A stretch of 64,000 nucleotides of DNA from Aminipila terrae (GCF_010120715.1 NZ_CP047591.1:1798001-1862000); one strand, 5' to 3'. Shown: positions 38,887 through 49,954, counted from the first letter of the stretch. Notes: generated from the letters alone by a model not told the origin. Numbers and translations: made by a program.

Positions 38887-39538
38887 AAAGGTAATTGAAT
38901 ATGTTAAAGATGAGATCAGACAGGGGCGGATACGATTGGAGGATAAACTTCCTGCAGAAAGAATCATGGCGGAAACACTTGATATGAGCAGGAACTCTGT
39001 AAGAGAGGCCCTGAGAACCATGGAGAATATGGGCATACTGGAAAGCAGGCAGGGATCAGGAAATTATCTCACAGGAAACTTAAATAAAATGTTTGCCGAA
39101 TCCATAGGGATGATGCTTTTATTAAAGCAGATAACCTATGATGAAGTGAATAGTCTCAGACGTGCCATAGAGAGAGAATCTTATTTGCAGGCTATTACAA
39201 ACATTTCTCAAAATCAGATAGAGCAGCTGGTGAAAATTCTTGAGACTATGAAGCGGTCTGAAATTGATGAAATGGTGCAAAAAGATAAGGAATTTCATTA
39301 TCTGATTATTAGTGCTTCCGGAAATAATCTGGTCATTAACATAATGGAAGCACTGGAAGAAATCTATACAGAGTCCGTAGAACATATGCTGAAGACCACA
39401 ACGGATGAAATAAGAGGCAAGCTTATTCTTTCTCATGAGAAAATGCTTGAATGTATTGTTAAAAAAGATGAGGCCAAGGGTAGACAGGCAGTTGACCAGC
39501 ATTATGACATTATTGAATCCTGGTATAAGAAAATGTAA
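38864..39538 (+). CDS. FadR-subfamily GntR transcriptional regulator
   Basis: Winged helix-turn-helix at residues about 5-70 (LEDKLPAERIMAETLDMSRNSVREALRTME), then an all-helical FCD ligand domain. FCD regulators bind small organic acids. The start is best placed at GTG 38864 (MEIREYKKV), behind GGTGG and inside the end of the kinase gene; alternatives are ATG 38846 and GTG 38834. Its place at the end of the lrgAB cluster makes it a candidate for the factor that binds the inverted repeat upstream of lrgA. Confidence 0.88.
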   Translation, partial: NVEIREYKKVIEYVKDEIRQGRIRLEDKLPAERIMAETLDMSRNSVREALRTMENMGILESRQGSGNYLTGNLNKMFAESIGMMLLLKQITYDEVNSLRRAIERESYLQAITNISQNQIEQLVKILETMKRSEIDEMVQKDKEFHYLIISASGNNLVINIMEALEEIYTESVEHMLKTTTDEIRGKLILSHEKMLECIVKKDEAKGRQAVDQHYDIIESWYKKM

Positions 39539-39577
39539 TCAGAGGTGTTAAAACTGAATATGTGAAAAATATAAACA

Positions 39578-39953
39578 GTGGCTGTTGCAAAATGACTGAT
39601 ATTTTGCAGCAGCCACTGTTTTATGCTAATTAGGATGATTAGACAGCCAAATTCACACCACTTAATTCCCAATAGGAGAGTGAAAAACATAAGAGAATAA
39701 GTTTTTGCTCTTATAATTATAAAAAACAAAATCTACGGTAGCATTTTGGGGAAAAACTACCGTATTTTATGAAAGTTGAAACTTCGTGGTAGCCATTTCG
39801 ATAAAAAACCTAACAATGTGTCAAAACTAATGGGTAAGGATGCAAAAAGCTACCGGGATTCAAGTAAAAATGATAATCACGGTAGCAACAAATGATTATA
39901 TGATTTAACTTGTCTGCCTAGACCAGAGCATATCATTTTGCAATAGCCCCTTT
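39578..39953. repeat. MITE-like element, copy 2
   Basis: About 376 bp, collinear with the element at 29823-30234 and clearly similar throughout by eye. Left end GTGGCTGTTGCAAAATG (39578-39594), right end near 39934-39953 with CATTTTGCAATAGCCCC. The left end alone folds into a long hairpin (CAGTGGCTG with CAGCCACTG, 39576-39619) followed by TTTT, which probably terminates the regulator gene upstream. The two internal stem-loops of copy 1 are conserved. No coding frame. Confidence 0.75.
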
Positions 39954-39960
39954 CTGTGAA

Positions 39961-40005
39961 AAAATCGAACATAAGAAAAAAGGTGCAAAGCGATTGTTCG
40001 TGTTT
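39961..40005 (+). promoter_or_regulatory. PurBox-like inverted pair upstream of purL
   Basis: AAAATCGAACATA (39961-39973) and ATTGTTCGTGTTT (39993-40005) are inverted and 19 bp apart, matching the arrangement of PurR boxes (core CGAAC/GTTCG) upstream of Bacillus pur genes. A third half-site ACGAACAAT is near 40101. The match is imperfect and no purR gene is in the window. Confidence 0.45.
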
Positions 40006-40039
40006 TTAAGAACTTTTTTTAAAACAATTAAGGTATTTC

Positions 40040-40068
40040 TTGTGTTGGTTAAAAAAATATGCTAATGT
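40040..40068 (+). promoter_or_regulatory. Predicted promoter of the pur operon
   Basis: TTGTGT (40040-40045), a 17-bp spacer and TAATGT (40063-40068), about 85 bp ahead of purL and just downstream of the PurBox-like pair. Confidence 0.5.
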
Positions 40069-40153
40069 TTAAGCATAAAGAACAAATAGAAATAAAAAAT
40101 ACGAACAATAATGTCGGAAAAACTGATTATTATACGGGGAAAGGAAAACGGAT

Positions 40154-43100
40154 ATGGTAAAACGTATATTTGTTGAAAAAAAGAAAGGATTTGACGTTGA
40201 AGCTCAGGGACTGAAGGAAGACATAAAAAGGAACCTTCATCTTGAGGGATTAACGAACGTTCGAATTTTAAACCGATATCATATAGACGGAATAGACGAA
40301 AACACTTATGAGGCTTCAAAATACACGGTTTTTGCGGAGCCAGCCATAGATTACGTATATGAAGAAGAGTTGCCGGCAGACTTAGGAAAAAATATATTTG
40401 CCATAGAATTCCTGCCAGGCCAGTATGACCAAAGGGCTGATTCAGCAGCCCAGTGTATTAAAATGATGAATGCACAGGTTCAGCCAATTGTGAAGTTCGC
40501 CAGAATCATCGTTTTAGAAGGAGATATAACGGACAAGCAACTGGAATCTGTTAAACATTATTGCATAAACCCTGTTGATTCACAGGAAGCTTCTATGGAA
40601 AAACCTGAAACCCTTGATATGGAAAGCCTTATTCCTGAAGATGTAGCTGTAATAGATGGGTTTGTTGAAATGACGGAAGAAAAACTTGAAGCCTTCAGAA
40701 AAGATAAGGGTTTTGCCATGAGCGCAAAGGACATCCTTTTTATTCAGAAATACTTTGAAGAAGACGAAAAACGAAATCCCACCATTACAGAATTAAAAGT
40801 TATTGATACCTACTGGTCTGATCATTGCAGACACACTACTTTTATGACGAAACTGACCGATATTCAGTTTGAAGCTGGTAAATATACAAGACTGATTGAA
40901 AAAACTTTTGATGAATATCTTGCCATGAGAGATGAAGTTTATGGGGAAAGAGCCCGCAAATCTTCAGAAGAAGGCGGAAAAGATATCTGTCTCATGGATA
41001 TTGCCTGCATAGGTGCAAAGTACCTGAAGAAAGAGGGGCTGGTCAATGACCTTGACGAATCAGAAGAAATTAATGCCTGCAGTATAAAGGTAAAGGCAGA
41101 AATAGACGGGAAAGAAGAAGACTGGCTTGTGATGTTTAAAAATGAAACACATAACCATCCAACAGAAATAGAACCTTTTGGTGGAGCAGCTACCTGTCTG
41201 GGTGGAGCAATCCGGGACCCGCTTTCAGGAAGGGTATACGTTTATCAGGCCATGAGAGTTACCGGTTCTGCAGATCCAAGAAAGCCAATAGAACAAACAT
41301 TACCTGGTAAACTCCCTCAAAGAAAAATTACACAGGGTGCTGCTGCAGGGTACAGTTCTTATGGGAATCAAATAGGACTGGCTACAGGACAGGTCTCAGA
41401 GATTTATGATGAAGGATACGTGGCAAAACGTATGGAAGTAGGTGCGGTAATAGGAGCGGCTCCTGCATCCCACGTAAGAAGAGAAACACCTTTGGAAAGT
41501 GATGTGATTATACTTGTAGGGGGAAGAACCGGAAGAGACGGATGTGGAGGTGCCACAGGCTCTTCTAAAGAGCACACAGAGGAATCTATTTTAAACTGTG
41601 GAGCAGAAGTTCAGAAAGGGAACCCACCAGTTGAACGAAATATTCAAAGAATGTTCCGAAGGAAAGAAGTTGCTACATTAATTAAACGATGCAATGATTT
41701 CGGGGCAGGTGGTGTTTCAGTAGCTATCGGGGAGCTGGCTGACAGTCTGGATGTAAATCTGGATCTGGTGTTAAAAAAATACGAAGGCCTTGATGGAACG
41801 GAACTGGCTATCTCTGAATCACAGGAAAGAATGGCAGTGGTGGTTTCAAAAGAAGATGCAGACAGATTTATTACTTATGCCCAAGAGGAAAACCTTGAAG
41901 CAGTAGCTGTGGCAAAAGTTACAGATACAGGGCGCTTCAGAATGTTCTGGCGGGAAAAGTGCATTTTAGATTTAAGCAGAGCTTTTTTAAATACAAACGG
42001 TGCAACTCAGGAAGCAAACGTCTTTGTAAAAGAAAATAAAGATATTTTAGAAATAGACAAAGAAAACATTAATGACCTTGACCAGTACCTGGGTGACTTA
42101 AACTGTTGCAGCCAGAAGGGGCTGATTGAACGTTTTGACAGTACAATCGGAGCGTCAACGGTGTTGATGCCTTTAGGAGGAAAATACCAGCTTTCTCCTG
42201 CAGCGGGCATGGCCTGTAAACTGCCAGTTACTAAAGGAGAGACCACAACCTCCACACTCATGTCGTATGGGTTCGACCCGGAGATTGCTAAACGGTCCCC
42301 ATACCACGGGGCCTTATATGCAGTAATTGATTCCGTGACAAAGATTGTTGCCATGGGGGAGATTATAAAAAAGTCAGACTCACTTTCCAGGAGTATTTTG
42401 AAAGAATGACTGAAAATCCTGAAAGCTGGAGTAAACCATTTATGGCATTGCTGGGAGCACTGAAAGTTCAGAAGGAACTGGGTATCCCTGCTATTGGAGG
42501 TAAGGATAGTATGTCTGGGACATTTATGGATATTAATGTTCCCCCTACTCTGGTATCCTTTGCAGTAGCAGTTGCAGATGCATCGGAGGTTATATCCACA
42601 GAATTTAAAGGAACAGACAGTAAACTGGTGTACCTTACAACAGATCGGAATGAAGATAAAATCATAGATTTTCAAATGTATAGAAAAAATATGTCCAGGG
42701 TTCGCGAGTTAGCGGCCGCAGGTGAGATTCTTGCCGCAAATACTGTGGGGAAAGGTGGTATTTTCATTTCCACAGTAAAGATGGCAGTGGGAAATAAAAT
42801 TGGTGCGGTTCTTGAACATATCAGTAAAAAAGAACTTCAGGAACGGGACTATGGAGCACTAATTCTGGAAATAGACAAAGCTGCTGATGTAGATGAAATG
42901 TTCAAAGGGCTTAGATATAAGGTTATTGGACATACTGACAGAAGAGAGAGCTTGGTTATCACCATTACAGAGGAAGAGAAGAATTGCCCTTCCCAAACTA
43001 TGGAAATGAATCTGGATGATATTATCAGTAAATGGAGTAAACCTCTGGAAAATGTTTTTCCAGTAAGAACTTCTGATTTTAAGGATAGGTTGGATGAGAC

Positions 43101-43959
43101 AGAAGTTCCGGCCATTTCATATATAACCAGAACAAGGACAGCACCGGGTGTTAAGATTGCAAAGCCGAGAGTACTGATTCCTGCTTTTCCAGGAACAAAC
43201 TGTGAAATGGACTCCAAAAGGGCTTTTGAGAGAGCAGGAGCCCAGGCGGATATTCATATCATGAGAAATATGTCCCAGGCACAGCTAATTGATTCTATTA
43301 AAGAACTGGAAGAGAAAATAAAAGAAAGTCAGATTATTTTTATCCCTGGAGGCTTTTCAGGGGGAGATGAACCAGACGGCTCAGCCAAGTTTATTACTGC
43401 AGTATTTAGAAATCCTAGTGTAAGAGAGGCAGTTACTAATCTGATGGATAACAGAGATGGTCTGATGCTGGGTATTTGCAACGGATTCCAGGCGCTGATA
43501 AAATTAGGACTTGTCCCTTATGGAAGGATTACGGAAATGGACGAGCATGCACCTACCCTTACCTATAACAAAATAGGCCGTCATGTATCCGGTCTGGTGA
43601 ATACAAGGATTGCTTCTAACAAATCCCCTTGGCTTGCAGGGGTGGAAAACGGAGATATTCATACCATTGCAGTTTCTCACGGAGAAGGCAGATTTATAGC
43701 AGATAAAGACTTAATTGAAAAACTCATTGAAAGCGGACAGATTGCCACTCAGTACGTTGATTTTGCTGGGAAACCATCAATGGATATCCGATACAATCCA
43801 AACTATTCAGCTTATGCCATTGAGGGGATTACTTCTCCGGATGGCAGGATATTTGGAAAGATGGGACATTCAGAAAGAATGGGACAATATGTATATAAAA
43901 ATGTTGAAGGTAACAAGGATCAGAAAATCTTTGAATCCGGAGTTAAATATTTTAAATAG
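40154..43959 (+). CDS. purL: Phosphoribosylformylglycinamidine synthase, single chain, frameshifted
   Basis: Large clostridial-type PurL of about 1,268 residues that joins synthetase and glutaminase. It makes FGAM from FGAR, glutamine and ATP. Synthetase motifs include DTYWSDHCRHTTF, FKNETHNHPTEIEPFGGAATC and GGRTGRDGCGGATGSSKEH. The C-terminal glutaminase has PGGFSGGDEPDGSAKF, the nucleophile in LGICNGFQALIKLG, and a final GKMGHSER. One G is missing in the G5 run at 42355-42359; adding it gives IVAMGGDYKKVRLTFQEYFERM and joins the two frames. Confidence 0.93.
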
Positions 43960-43972
43960 GAGGGCTTAACAA

Positions 43973-44452
43973 ATGAAGGTTGCAATAGTAATGGGCAGTA
44001 AATCAGACTACCCGGTAGTTCAGAAAGCAGAAGATTTGTTAAAAGAGTTTGGGGTGGAGTGTGAAACCAGAATTATTTCTGCTCACAGAACCCCAAGAGT
44101 GGCAGAAGAATTTGCCAGCACCGCAGAGGAAAAAGGAATTGAAGTGATTATAGCAGCAGCTGGAAAAGCAGCACATCTGGCAGGAGTACTGGCGGCTACC
44201 ACACCACTTCCGGTGATAGGAATTCCTATGAAATCAAGTACTATGGACGGCTTGGATTCCCTGTTATCCGTTGTGCAGATGCCTAAAGGAGTGCCCGTTG
44301 CAACCGTAGCTATTGACGGTGCAGAAAATTCAGCACTTCTGGCAATCCAGATGCTAAGTATTAAATATCCTGAGTTGAGACAAAAAATAAAAGATTATAA
44401 AGTAAAAATGGAAAAAGATATCATAGCATTAGATGCAGAATTTAACAAATAA
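43973..44452 (+). CDS. purE: 5-(carboxyamino)imidazole ribonucleotide mutase
   Basis: 159 residues, class I PurE size. VAIVMGSKSDYPVVQKA and ISAHRTPRVAEEFA form the active site. No purK is seen in the window. It lies 13 bases after purL behind GGAGGG. Confidence 0.93.
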   Translation: MKVAIVMGSKSDYPVVQKAEDLLKEFGVECETRIISAHRTPRVAEEFASTAEEKGIEVIIAAAGKAAHLAGVLAATTPLPVIGIPMKSSTMDGLDSLLSVVQMPKGVPVATVAIDGAENSALLAIQMLSIKYPELRQKIKDYKVKMEKDIIALDAEFNK

Positions 44453-44510
44453 ACAGATTAATTTCAAAAATAAATACAAATAAGAAGAATTTATTTAGGA
44501 GGAAGAAGTA

Positions 44511-45215
44511 ATGAAAAAGTTAGAAATGCTATATGAAGGAAAAGCAAAGAGAGTATACAAAACTGATGATGCTAAAATGTTTATTGTAGATTACAAAGAC
44601 GATGCAACTGCCTTTAACGGACTTAAAAAGGGCCAGATTGCAGGCAAAGGTGTTGTAAACAATACAATGGCTAATATTATTTTTAAAATGCTTGAGGAAA
44701 AAGGCATACCTACCCATCTGGTAGAACAGTTGAGCGAGAGAGAAACTTTAGTAAAGGCAGTGAAAATTCTTCCTCTGGAAGTAATCATCCGAAACGTATC
44801 AGCAGGTTCATTTTCAAAAAGATACGGAGTAGAAGAAGGTATTGTTTTCAAACAGCCCGTTTTGGAATTTTCATATAAGAATGATGACCTGGGAGACCCG
44901 CTTATTAATGATGACCACATTCTTGCACTGGAACTAGCAACGGAAGAGCAGCTTTCCGATGTAAAAAAATATGCCTATGCAGTAAATGAAGCGTTAAAGG
45001 AGTTTTTCCTTGAAAGAGAGTTAAAGCTTATTGATTTTAAGATTGAATTTGGTTTATACGATGGTAAAGTAATTCTTGCTGATGAAATTTCTCCGGATAC
45101 ATGCAGACTGTGGGATGTAAACACAAATGAGAAAATGGATAAGGACAGGTTTAGAAGAGATCTTGGAAATGTGGAAGAAACCTATCAGGAGGTATTCAAC
45201 AGGGTACAGAAATAG
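44511..45215 (+). CDS. purC: SAICAR synthetase
   Basis: 234 residues. Joins CAIR and aspartate with ATP. Motifs: LYEGKAKRVYKT at the N-terminus, LPLEVIIRNVSAGSFSKRYG, and LADEISPDTCRLWD. GGAGGAAG precedes the ATG. Confidence 0.95.
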   Translation: MKKLEMLYEGKAKRVYKTDDAKMFIVDYKDDATAFNGLKKGQIAGKGVVNNTMANIIFKMLEEKGIPTHLVEQLSERETLVKAVKILPLEVIIRNVSAGSFSKRYGVEEGIVFKQPVLEFSYKNDDLGDPLINDDHILALELATEEQLSDVKKYAYAVNEALKEFFLERELKLIDFKIEFGLYDGKVILADEISPDTCRLWDVNTNEKMDKDRFRRDLGNVEETYQEVFNRVQK

Positions 45216-45277
45216 AATGGAAGCCTCTGCTGAAAAGCTTTTGAATTATTTGTAGATTAGAAAATTGGAGAGAATTA

Positions 45278-46705
45278 ATGATTGATATTAACCAAGAATT
45301 AAGGACTTTTGAAGATGAAAAATTTCACGATGAATGTGGAGTGGTTGGTGTTTACGAGCCAGGAAACAAGCAAAATGCCCGTTCTGTATATTTTGGACTG
45401 CATTCCCTGCAGCACAGAGGTCAGGAAAGTGCTGGAATAGCGGCAAATCTTGGAGGAAAAATACAGTATTATAAAGAAATGGGACTGGTACAGGAAATCT
45501 TTAATGACGAGATTATTGAAAGACTACAGGGAGATATTGCTATCGGTCATGTAAGATACAGTACTGCTGGCGAAAGCCATGCTTCTAATGCCATGCCCCT
45601 AGTTGTTTATCATAAAGGAGGGGCTCTGGCTCTGGCACATAACGGAAATCTGGTAAATGCCCGGATACTACGAGAAGAGATGCAGGACAATGGGGTGATC
45701 TTCCAGACTTCTATTGATTCAGAAGTAATAGCGGCACTGATTGCAAGACATCTGAAGAACAGCACCATTGAAGAGGCCATTACCCAGACTCTGCAGGTTG
45801 TAAAAGGAGCTTATGCATTGGTAATAACCTCTGCCAACAAGCTAATTGGTGTAAGGGATCCCAATGGTATCCGGCCCCTTTGTATTGGAAAAACGGACAA
45901 GGGTTTTGTCCTTTCTTCAGAAAGCTGTATATTTTCGCTTCTGGGTGCCAGGATGCTTCGGGATGTGGAACCTGGCGAGATGGTGGTAATTGAAAATAAT
46001 GAGATTAAATCCTTTAAATATGCCAAAGGGTCCAGAAGAGCTTCCTGCGCTTTTGAATATGTATACTTCTCCAGACCGGACAGTGACATCGATACGAGAA
46101 ATGTTTATACGGCCAGAAACCTGTGTGGAAAAATTCTAGCCAAAGAGCATCCAGTAGAAGGTGATATTGTTATTTCTGTACCGGATTCCGGGACTGTAGC
46201 CGCCATTGGTTATGCAAAGGAATCAGGCATACCTTATGGAGAAGGATTTATTAAAAACAGATATGTAGGAAGAACTTTTATTCAGCCGGATCAGAGAATG
46301 AGAGAGTTGAGCGTAAGATTAAAACTGAATGTTCTAAAAGAAAATGTAGCAGGAAAAAGAGTAATCATGATTGATGATTCTATAGTCAGAGGGACTACAA
46401 GCGCTAAAATTGTAAGGATGCTTAAAGAGGCAGGAGCAAAAGAAGTACATGTAAGGGTAGCTTCTCCCCCTGTTACGGACCCTTGTTTCTTTGGAATAGA
46501 TACCCCTGACAAGAGCAAACTCATAGCCGCCACACATACCATAGAAGAAATCAGAAAAGGCATGGGAGCAGATTCTCTGGGCTATCTGAGTGTTGAAGGT
46601 ATGCTTGAAGCTATAGGATTAGGAGATGATAAAGTTTGCACCGCCTGTTTCACCGGAGATTATCCTATGGAGCTGCCTGAATCAGGTATGGAATTTGAAG
46701 ATTAA
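45278..46705 (+). CDS. purF: Amidophosphoribosyltransferase
   Basis: First committed enzyme of purine synthesis, 475 residues. A 19-residue N-terminal propeptide precedes Cys20 in ECGVVGVYE, which should become the N-terminal nucleophile. HSLQHRGQESAGIA follows. The PRPP site is RVIMIDDSIVRGTTSAKIV. C-terminal cysteines (KVCTACFTGDYP) mark the iron-sulfur type like the Bacillus enzyme. Confidence 0.95.
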   Translation: MIDINQELRTFEDEKFHDECGVVGVYEPGNKQNARSVYFGLHSLQHRGQESAGIAANLGGKIQYYKEMGLVQEIFNDEIIERLQGDIAIGHVRYSTAGESHASNAMPLVVYHKGGALALAHNGNLVNARILREEMQDNGVIFQTSIDSEVIAALIARHLKNSTIEEAITQTLQVVKGAYALVITSANKLIGVRDPNGIRPLCIGKTDKGFVLSSESCIFSLLGARMLRDVEPGEMVVIENNEIKSFKYAKGSRRASCAFEYVYFSRPDSDIDTRNVYTARNLCGKILAKEHPVEGDIVISVPDSGTVAAIGYAKESGIPYGEGFIKNRYVGRTFIQPDQRMRELSVRLKLNVLKENVAGKRVIMIDDSIVRGTTSAKIVRMLKEAGAKEVHVRVASPPVTDPCFFGIDTPDKSKLIAATHTIEEIRKGMGADSLGYLSVEGMLEAIGLGDDKVCTACFTGDYPMELPESGMEFED

Positions 46706-46716
46706 CGGAGGATACT

Positions 46717-47748
46717 ATGAATAGCAGATTAACATATAAAGATGCCGGAGTGGATACTAAAGAAGGGGAGAAAGCCGTAGAATTAATGAAACCCCATGTA
46801 AAGAAAACATTTAATGCAAATGTTCTGACTGGGCTGGGTGGATTTGGAAGCCTGTTTAAACTGGATACTTCTGGTATGAGTGAACCTGTCTTGGTTTCAG
46901 GGACAGATGGTGTTGGAACAAAGTTGAAAATTGCATTTGAGATGGACAGGCATGACACGGTTGGAATAGACTGTGTGGCCATGTGCGTCAATGATGTACT
47001 TTGCCAGGGAGCAAAGCCTCTGTTTTTTCTTGATTATATAGCAACGGGAAAAGTTCAGGCAGAGAAGATTGCTGAAATTGTAAAAGGCATTGCAGAAGGC
47101 TGCTATCAAGCAGGAAGTGCTCTGGTTGGAGGGGAGACTGCTGAAATGCCGGGCTTCTACCAGGAAGGCGAGTATGATATGGCAGGATTTTCCGTAGGAG
47201 TTGTGGATAAGAATAAAATGATTACCGGCGCCAACATTACCAAAGGAAATAAAGTAATAGGCATAGCATCCAGCGGTATTCATAGTAATGGATATTCCCT
47301 TGTTAGAAAAGTATTTTTTGAAAAAATGCAGATGAAGGTCAGTGATTATGTAGAAGACTTGGGAATGACTTTAGGCGAAGCGTTGCTTACTCCTACTAAG
47401 ATATATGCAAAGGCTTGTAACGCCGTTTTGGATAAATACCAGATAAATGGAATTATTCACATCACAGGAGGCGGTTTCTTCGAAAACATCCCCAGAATAA
47501 TACCAGAAGGTCTCGGGGTTAAAATCAATGTTGGAACATGGGAAGTTCCCCCTATTTTTTCTTATATAAAGAAATGTGGAAATATTCAGGAGACGGACAT
47601 GTTTTCAACGTACAATATGGGGGTAGGCATGATGATGATTGTGCCTGAAAAAGAGGCGGAATCCGTTGTTGCAGCCTTAAAAGAAGCTGGAGAGACCGCT
47701 GATATAATTGGTGAAATCATTGAAGGGAAAGGTGTAGCTATATGCTAA
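46717..47748 (+). CDS. purM: Phosphoribosylformylglycinamidine cyclo-ligase
   Basis: 343 residues. Makes AIR from FGAM and ATP. Motifs: VSGTDGVGTKLKIAFE, VNDVLCQGAKPLFFLDYIATG, GGETAEMPGFYQ and HITGGGFFENIPRI. Overlaps purN by 7 bases. Confidence 0.95.
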   Translation: MNSRLTYKDAGVDTKEGEKAVELMKPHVKKTFNANVLTGLGGFGSLFKLDTSGMSEPVLVSGTDGVGTKLKIAFEMDRHDTVGIDCVAMCVNDVLCQGAKPLFFLDYIATGKVQAEKIAEIVKGIAEGCYQAGSALVGGETAEMPGFYQEGEYDMAGFSVGVVDKNKMITGANITKGNKVIGIASSGIHSNGYSLVRKVFFEKMQMKVSDYVEDLGMTLGEALLTPTKIYAKACNAVLDKYQINGIIHITGGGFFENIPRIIPEGLGVKINVGTWEVPPIFSYIKKCGNIQETDMFSTYNMGVGMMMIVPEKEAESVVAALKEAGETADIIGEIIEGKGVAIC

Positions 47749-48329
47749 GGATTTCTGTATTAGTGTCTGGAGGAGGAACCAATCTGCAAGCAGTTATTGA
47801 TTCCATTGAGACAGGGAGAATCAGAAATGCAGAGGTTGCATGCATTATTTCCAGCAATCCACAGGCCTTTGCTTTAGAAAGAGGGATAAAACACGGAATC
47901 AAAACTTTTGTGATTGATAAAAGTCAGTATCCAGCCATGTCCCTGAGAACAAAAGCAATTATTTCTGCTTTGAAAGAGGAAAAAACAGATTTAGTAGTGC
48001 TTGCAGGATATATGAGCGTCCTTGAACCGGAATTGATAGAAGCATTCAGAGGTAAAATCATTAACATACATCCATCTCTTATTCCAAAATACTGCGGTAA
48101 AGGGTTCTATGGTCATCATGTTCATGAGGCTGTTATCGCGGCAGGTGAAAAGGAAAGCGGAGCTACTGTTCATTTTGTTGATGAGGGAGTTGATACAGGC
48201 CCTATAATCATACAGCAAAAAGTCCCTGTTCTGGAGGGAGATACTCCTGATGATTTGGGAGCACGGGTACTTAAGATAGAACATCAGATTCTTACGGAAG
48301 CTATAAATAAAGTTATTTCAGGACTTTAA
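47742..48329 (+). CDS. purN: Phosphoribosylglycinamide formyltransferase
   Basis: 195 residues, folate-dependent GAR transformylase. Motifs: VLVSGGGTNLQAVID, LAGYMSVLEPELIEAFRGKIINIHPSL, and GATVHFVDEGVDTGPII. The ATG lies inside the end of purM. Confidence 0.94.
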   Translation: MLRISVLVSGGGTNLQAVIDSIETGRIRNAEVACIISSNPQAFALERGIKHGIKTFVIDKSQYPAMSLRTKAIISALKEEKTDLVVLAGYMSVLEPELIEAFRGKIINIHPSLIPKYCGKGFYGHHVHEAVIAAGEKESGATVHFVDEGVDTGPIIIQQKVPVLEGDTPDDLGARVLKIEHQILTEAINKVISGL

Positions 48330-48383
48330 GCTGGAACATAGAGATAAAACAGTTTTTTAATTGACATATTTGGAGGATAAAAA

Positions 48384-49916
48384 ATGAGAGCGTTAATAAG
48401 TGTTTCTGATAAAACAGGTGTAGTTGATTTTGCTAAGGCATTATCAGAACTTGGAGTGGAAATTATATCTACAGGGGGGACTCACCAGAGGCTGGCTGAT
48501 AATGGCATAAAGGTGATGGGCATCTCTGAAGTGACTGGATTTCCTGAATGTCTGGACGGAAGGGTCAAGACCCTGCACCCAGCTGTGCATGGAGGCATTC
48601 TTGCCAGAAGAGATAAACCGGAACATATGAAACAGCTTGGAGACTTAAACATTGAGACCATTGATATTGTTGCCATTAACCTTTATCCCTTTAAGGAAAC
48701 TATTTTAAAACCAGGTGTTACTTTAGAAGAAGCTATTGAAAATATTGATATAGGCGGACCTACAATGCTTCGTTCTGCAGCTAAGAATCATAAAGATGTG
48801 GTTGTTATCTGCGATCCTTCTGATTATGGAAATGTGATAGAAGAACTGAAAGAAAATCATAGCGTTTCTATGGATACAAAGTATAGGCTGGCATTAAAGG
48901 TATTTCAGCATACAGCAGCATATGATGCTATGATTTCAGATTATTTAAGGAAGCAGATTGGAGCAGAGCTGCCATCGAATCTGACTCTGACTTTTGAAAA
49001 GGTTCAGGACTTAAGATATGGTGAGAATCCTCATCAGAAGGCCTGCTATTATAAGGAAGTACAAGCACCTGCAGGAAGCCTGGTCAATGCTGTCCAGCTT
49101 CATGGAAAAGAGTTGTCCTTTAATAATATAAATGATACCCAGGGAGCATTGGCTGCCCTGAAGGAGTTTACAGAGCCTGCAGTTGTTGCTGTGAAACATG
49201 CGAATCCATGTGGTGTAGGAACAGGGTTCGATCTTCTTTCAGCCTATAACAAAGCTTATGAATGCGATCCTACTTCCATCTATGGAGGTATTGTGGCAGC
49301 AAACAGAACTGTTGATGCAGATACAGCTAAGGAAATGAGCAAGATTTTCCTTGAAATTATTATTGCACCTGATTTTACAGAAGAAGCCATGGCTATCCTG
49401 ACTCAAAAGAAAAATATCAGGCTGCTTACCCTTTCAGATATTACAAAGAAGCCAGAAGGCCAGATTGATATCAAGAAGGTTTCAGGCGGCTTGCTGGTGC
49501 AGGATACGGATGAGGTATTGTTTGATGAAGATGAGATAAAAATTGTTACAGACAGAATTCCTACTGAGCGGGAAATGGAGGACATGAAACTTGCCATGAA
49601 AGTGGTAAAACATATCAAATCAAACGGCATTGTCATTGCAAAGGATGGAAAGACTGTGGGAATCGGACCTGGACAGGTAAACAGAATATGGGCAGTTGAA
49701 AATGCAATAAAGCAGTCAAACTTTTCTCTAAAGGATTCTGTACTTGCATCAGATGCTTTCTTCCCATTTGATGACTGCGTAACTGCAGCAGCTGCTGCTG
49801 GGGTGACCGCTATTATTCAGCCCGGAGGATCTGTGAGAGATGAAGAATCTATCAAAAAAGCCAATGAACTGGGCATTGCAATGGTATTTACCGGAGTACG
49901 CCACTTCAAGCACTAG
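48384..49916 (+). CDS. purH: AICAR transformylase / IMP cyclohydrolase
   Basis: 510 residues, bifunctional. The N-terminal MGS-like cyclohydrolase domain (residues 1-190) contains SVSDKTGVVDFAKAL and DGRVKTLHPAVHGGIL. The transformylase domain contains DLRYGENPHQKA, VKHANPCGVG and SDAFFPFDDCV. GGAGG precedes the ATG. Confidence 0.95.
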   Translation: MRALISVSDKTGVVDFAKALSELGVEIISTGGTHQRLADNGIKVMGISEVTGFPECLDGRVKTLHPAVHGGILARRDKPEHMKQLGDLNIETIDIVAINLYPFKETILKPGVTLEEAIENIDIGGPTMLRSAAKNHKDVVVICDPSDYGNVIEELKENHSVSMDTKYRLALKVFQHTAAYDAMISDYLRKQIGAELPSNLTLTFEKVQDLRYGENPHQKACYYKEVQAPAGSLVNAVQLHGKELSFNNINDTQGALAALKEFTEPAVVAVKHANPCGVGTGFDLLSAYNKAYECDPTSIYGGIVAANRTVDADTAKEMSKIFLEIIIAPDFTEEAMAILTQKKNIRLLTLSDITKKPEGQIDIKKVSGGLLVQDTDEVLFDEDEIKIVTDRIPTEREMEDMKLAMKVVKHIKSNGIVIAKDGKTVGIGPGQVNRIWAVENAIKQSNFSLKDSVLASDAFFPFDDCVTAAAAAGVTAIIQPGGSVRDEESIKKANELGIAMVFTGVRHFKH

Positions 49917-49954
49917 GGATAAACTTATAATTTTTATGACGAAAGGAATTTGTT

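Noticed and set aside
42007..42675. A 222-codon minus-strand frame opposite purL
   Set aside because: It is the shadow of the strongly conserved PurL coding sequence and has no ribosome site or family match.
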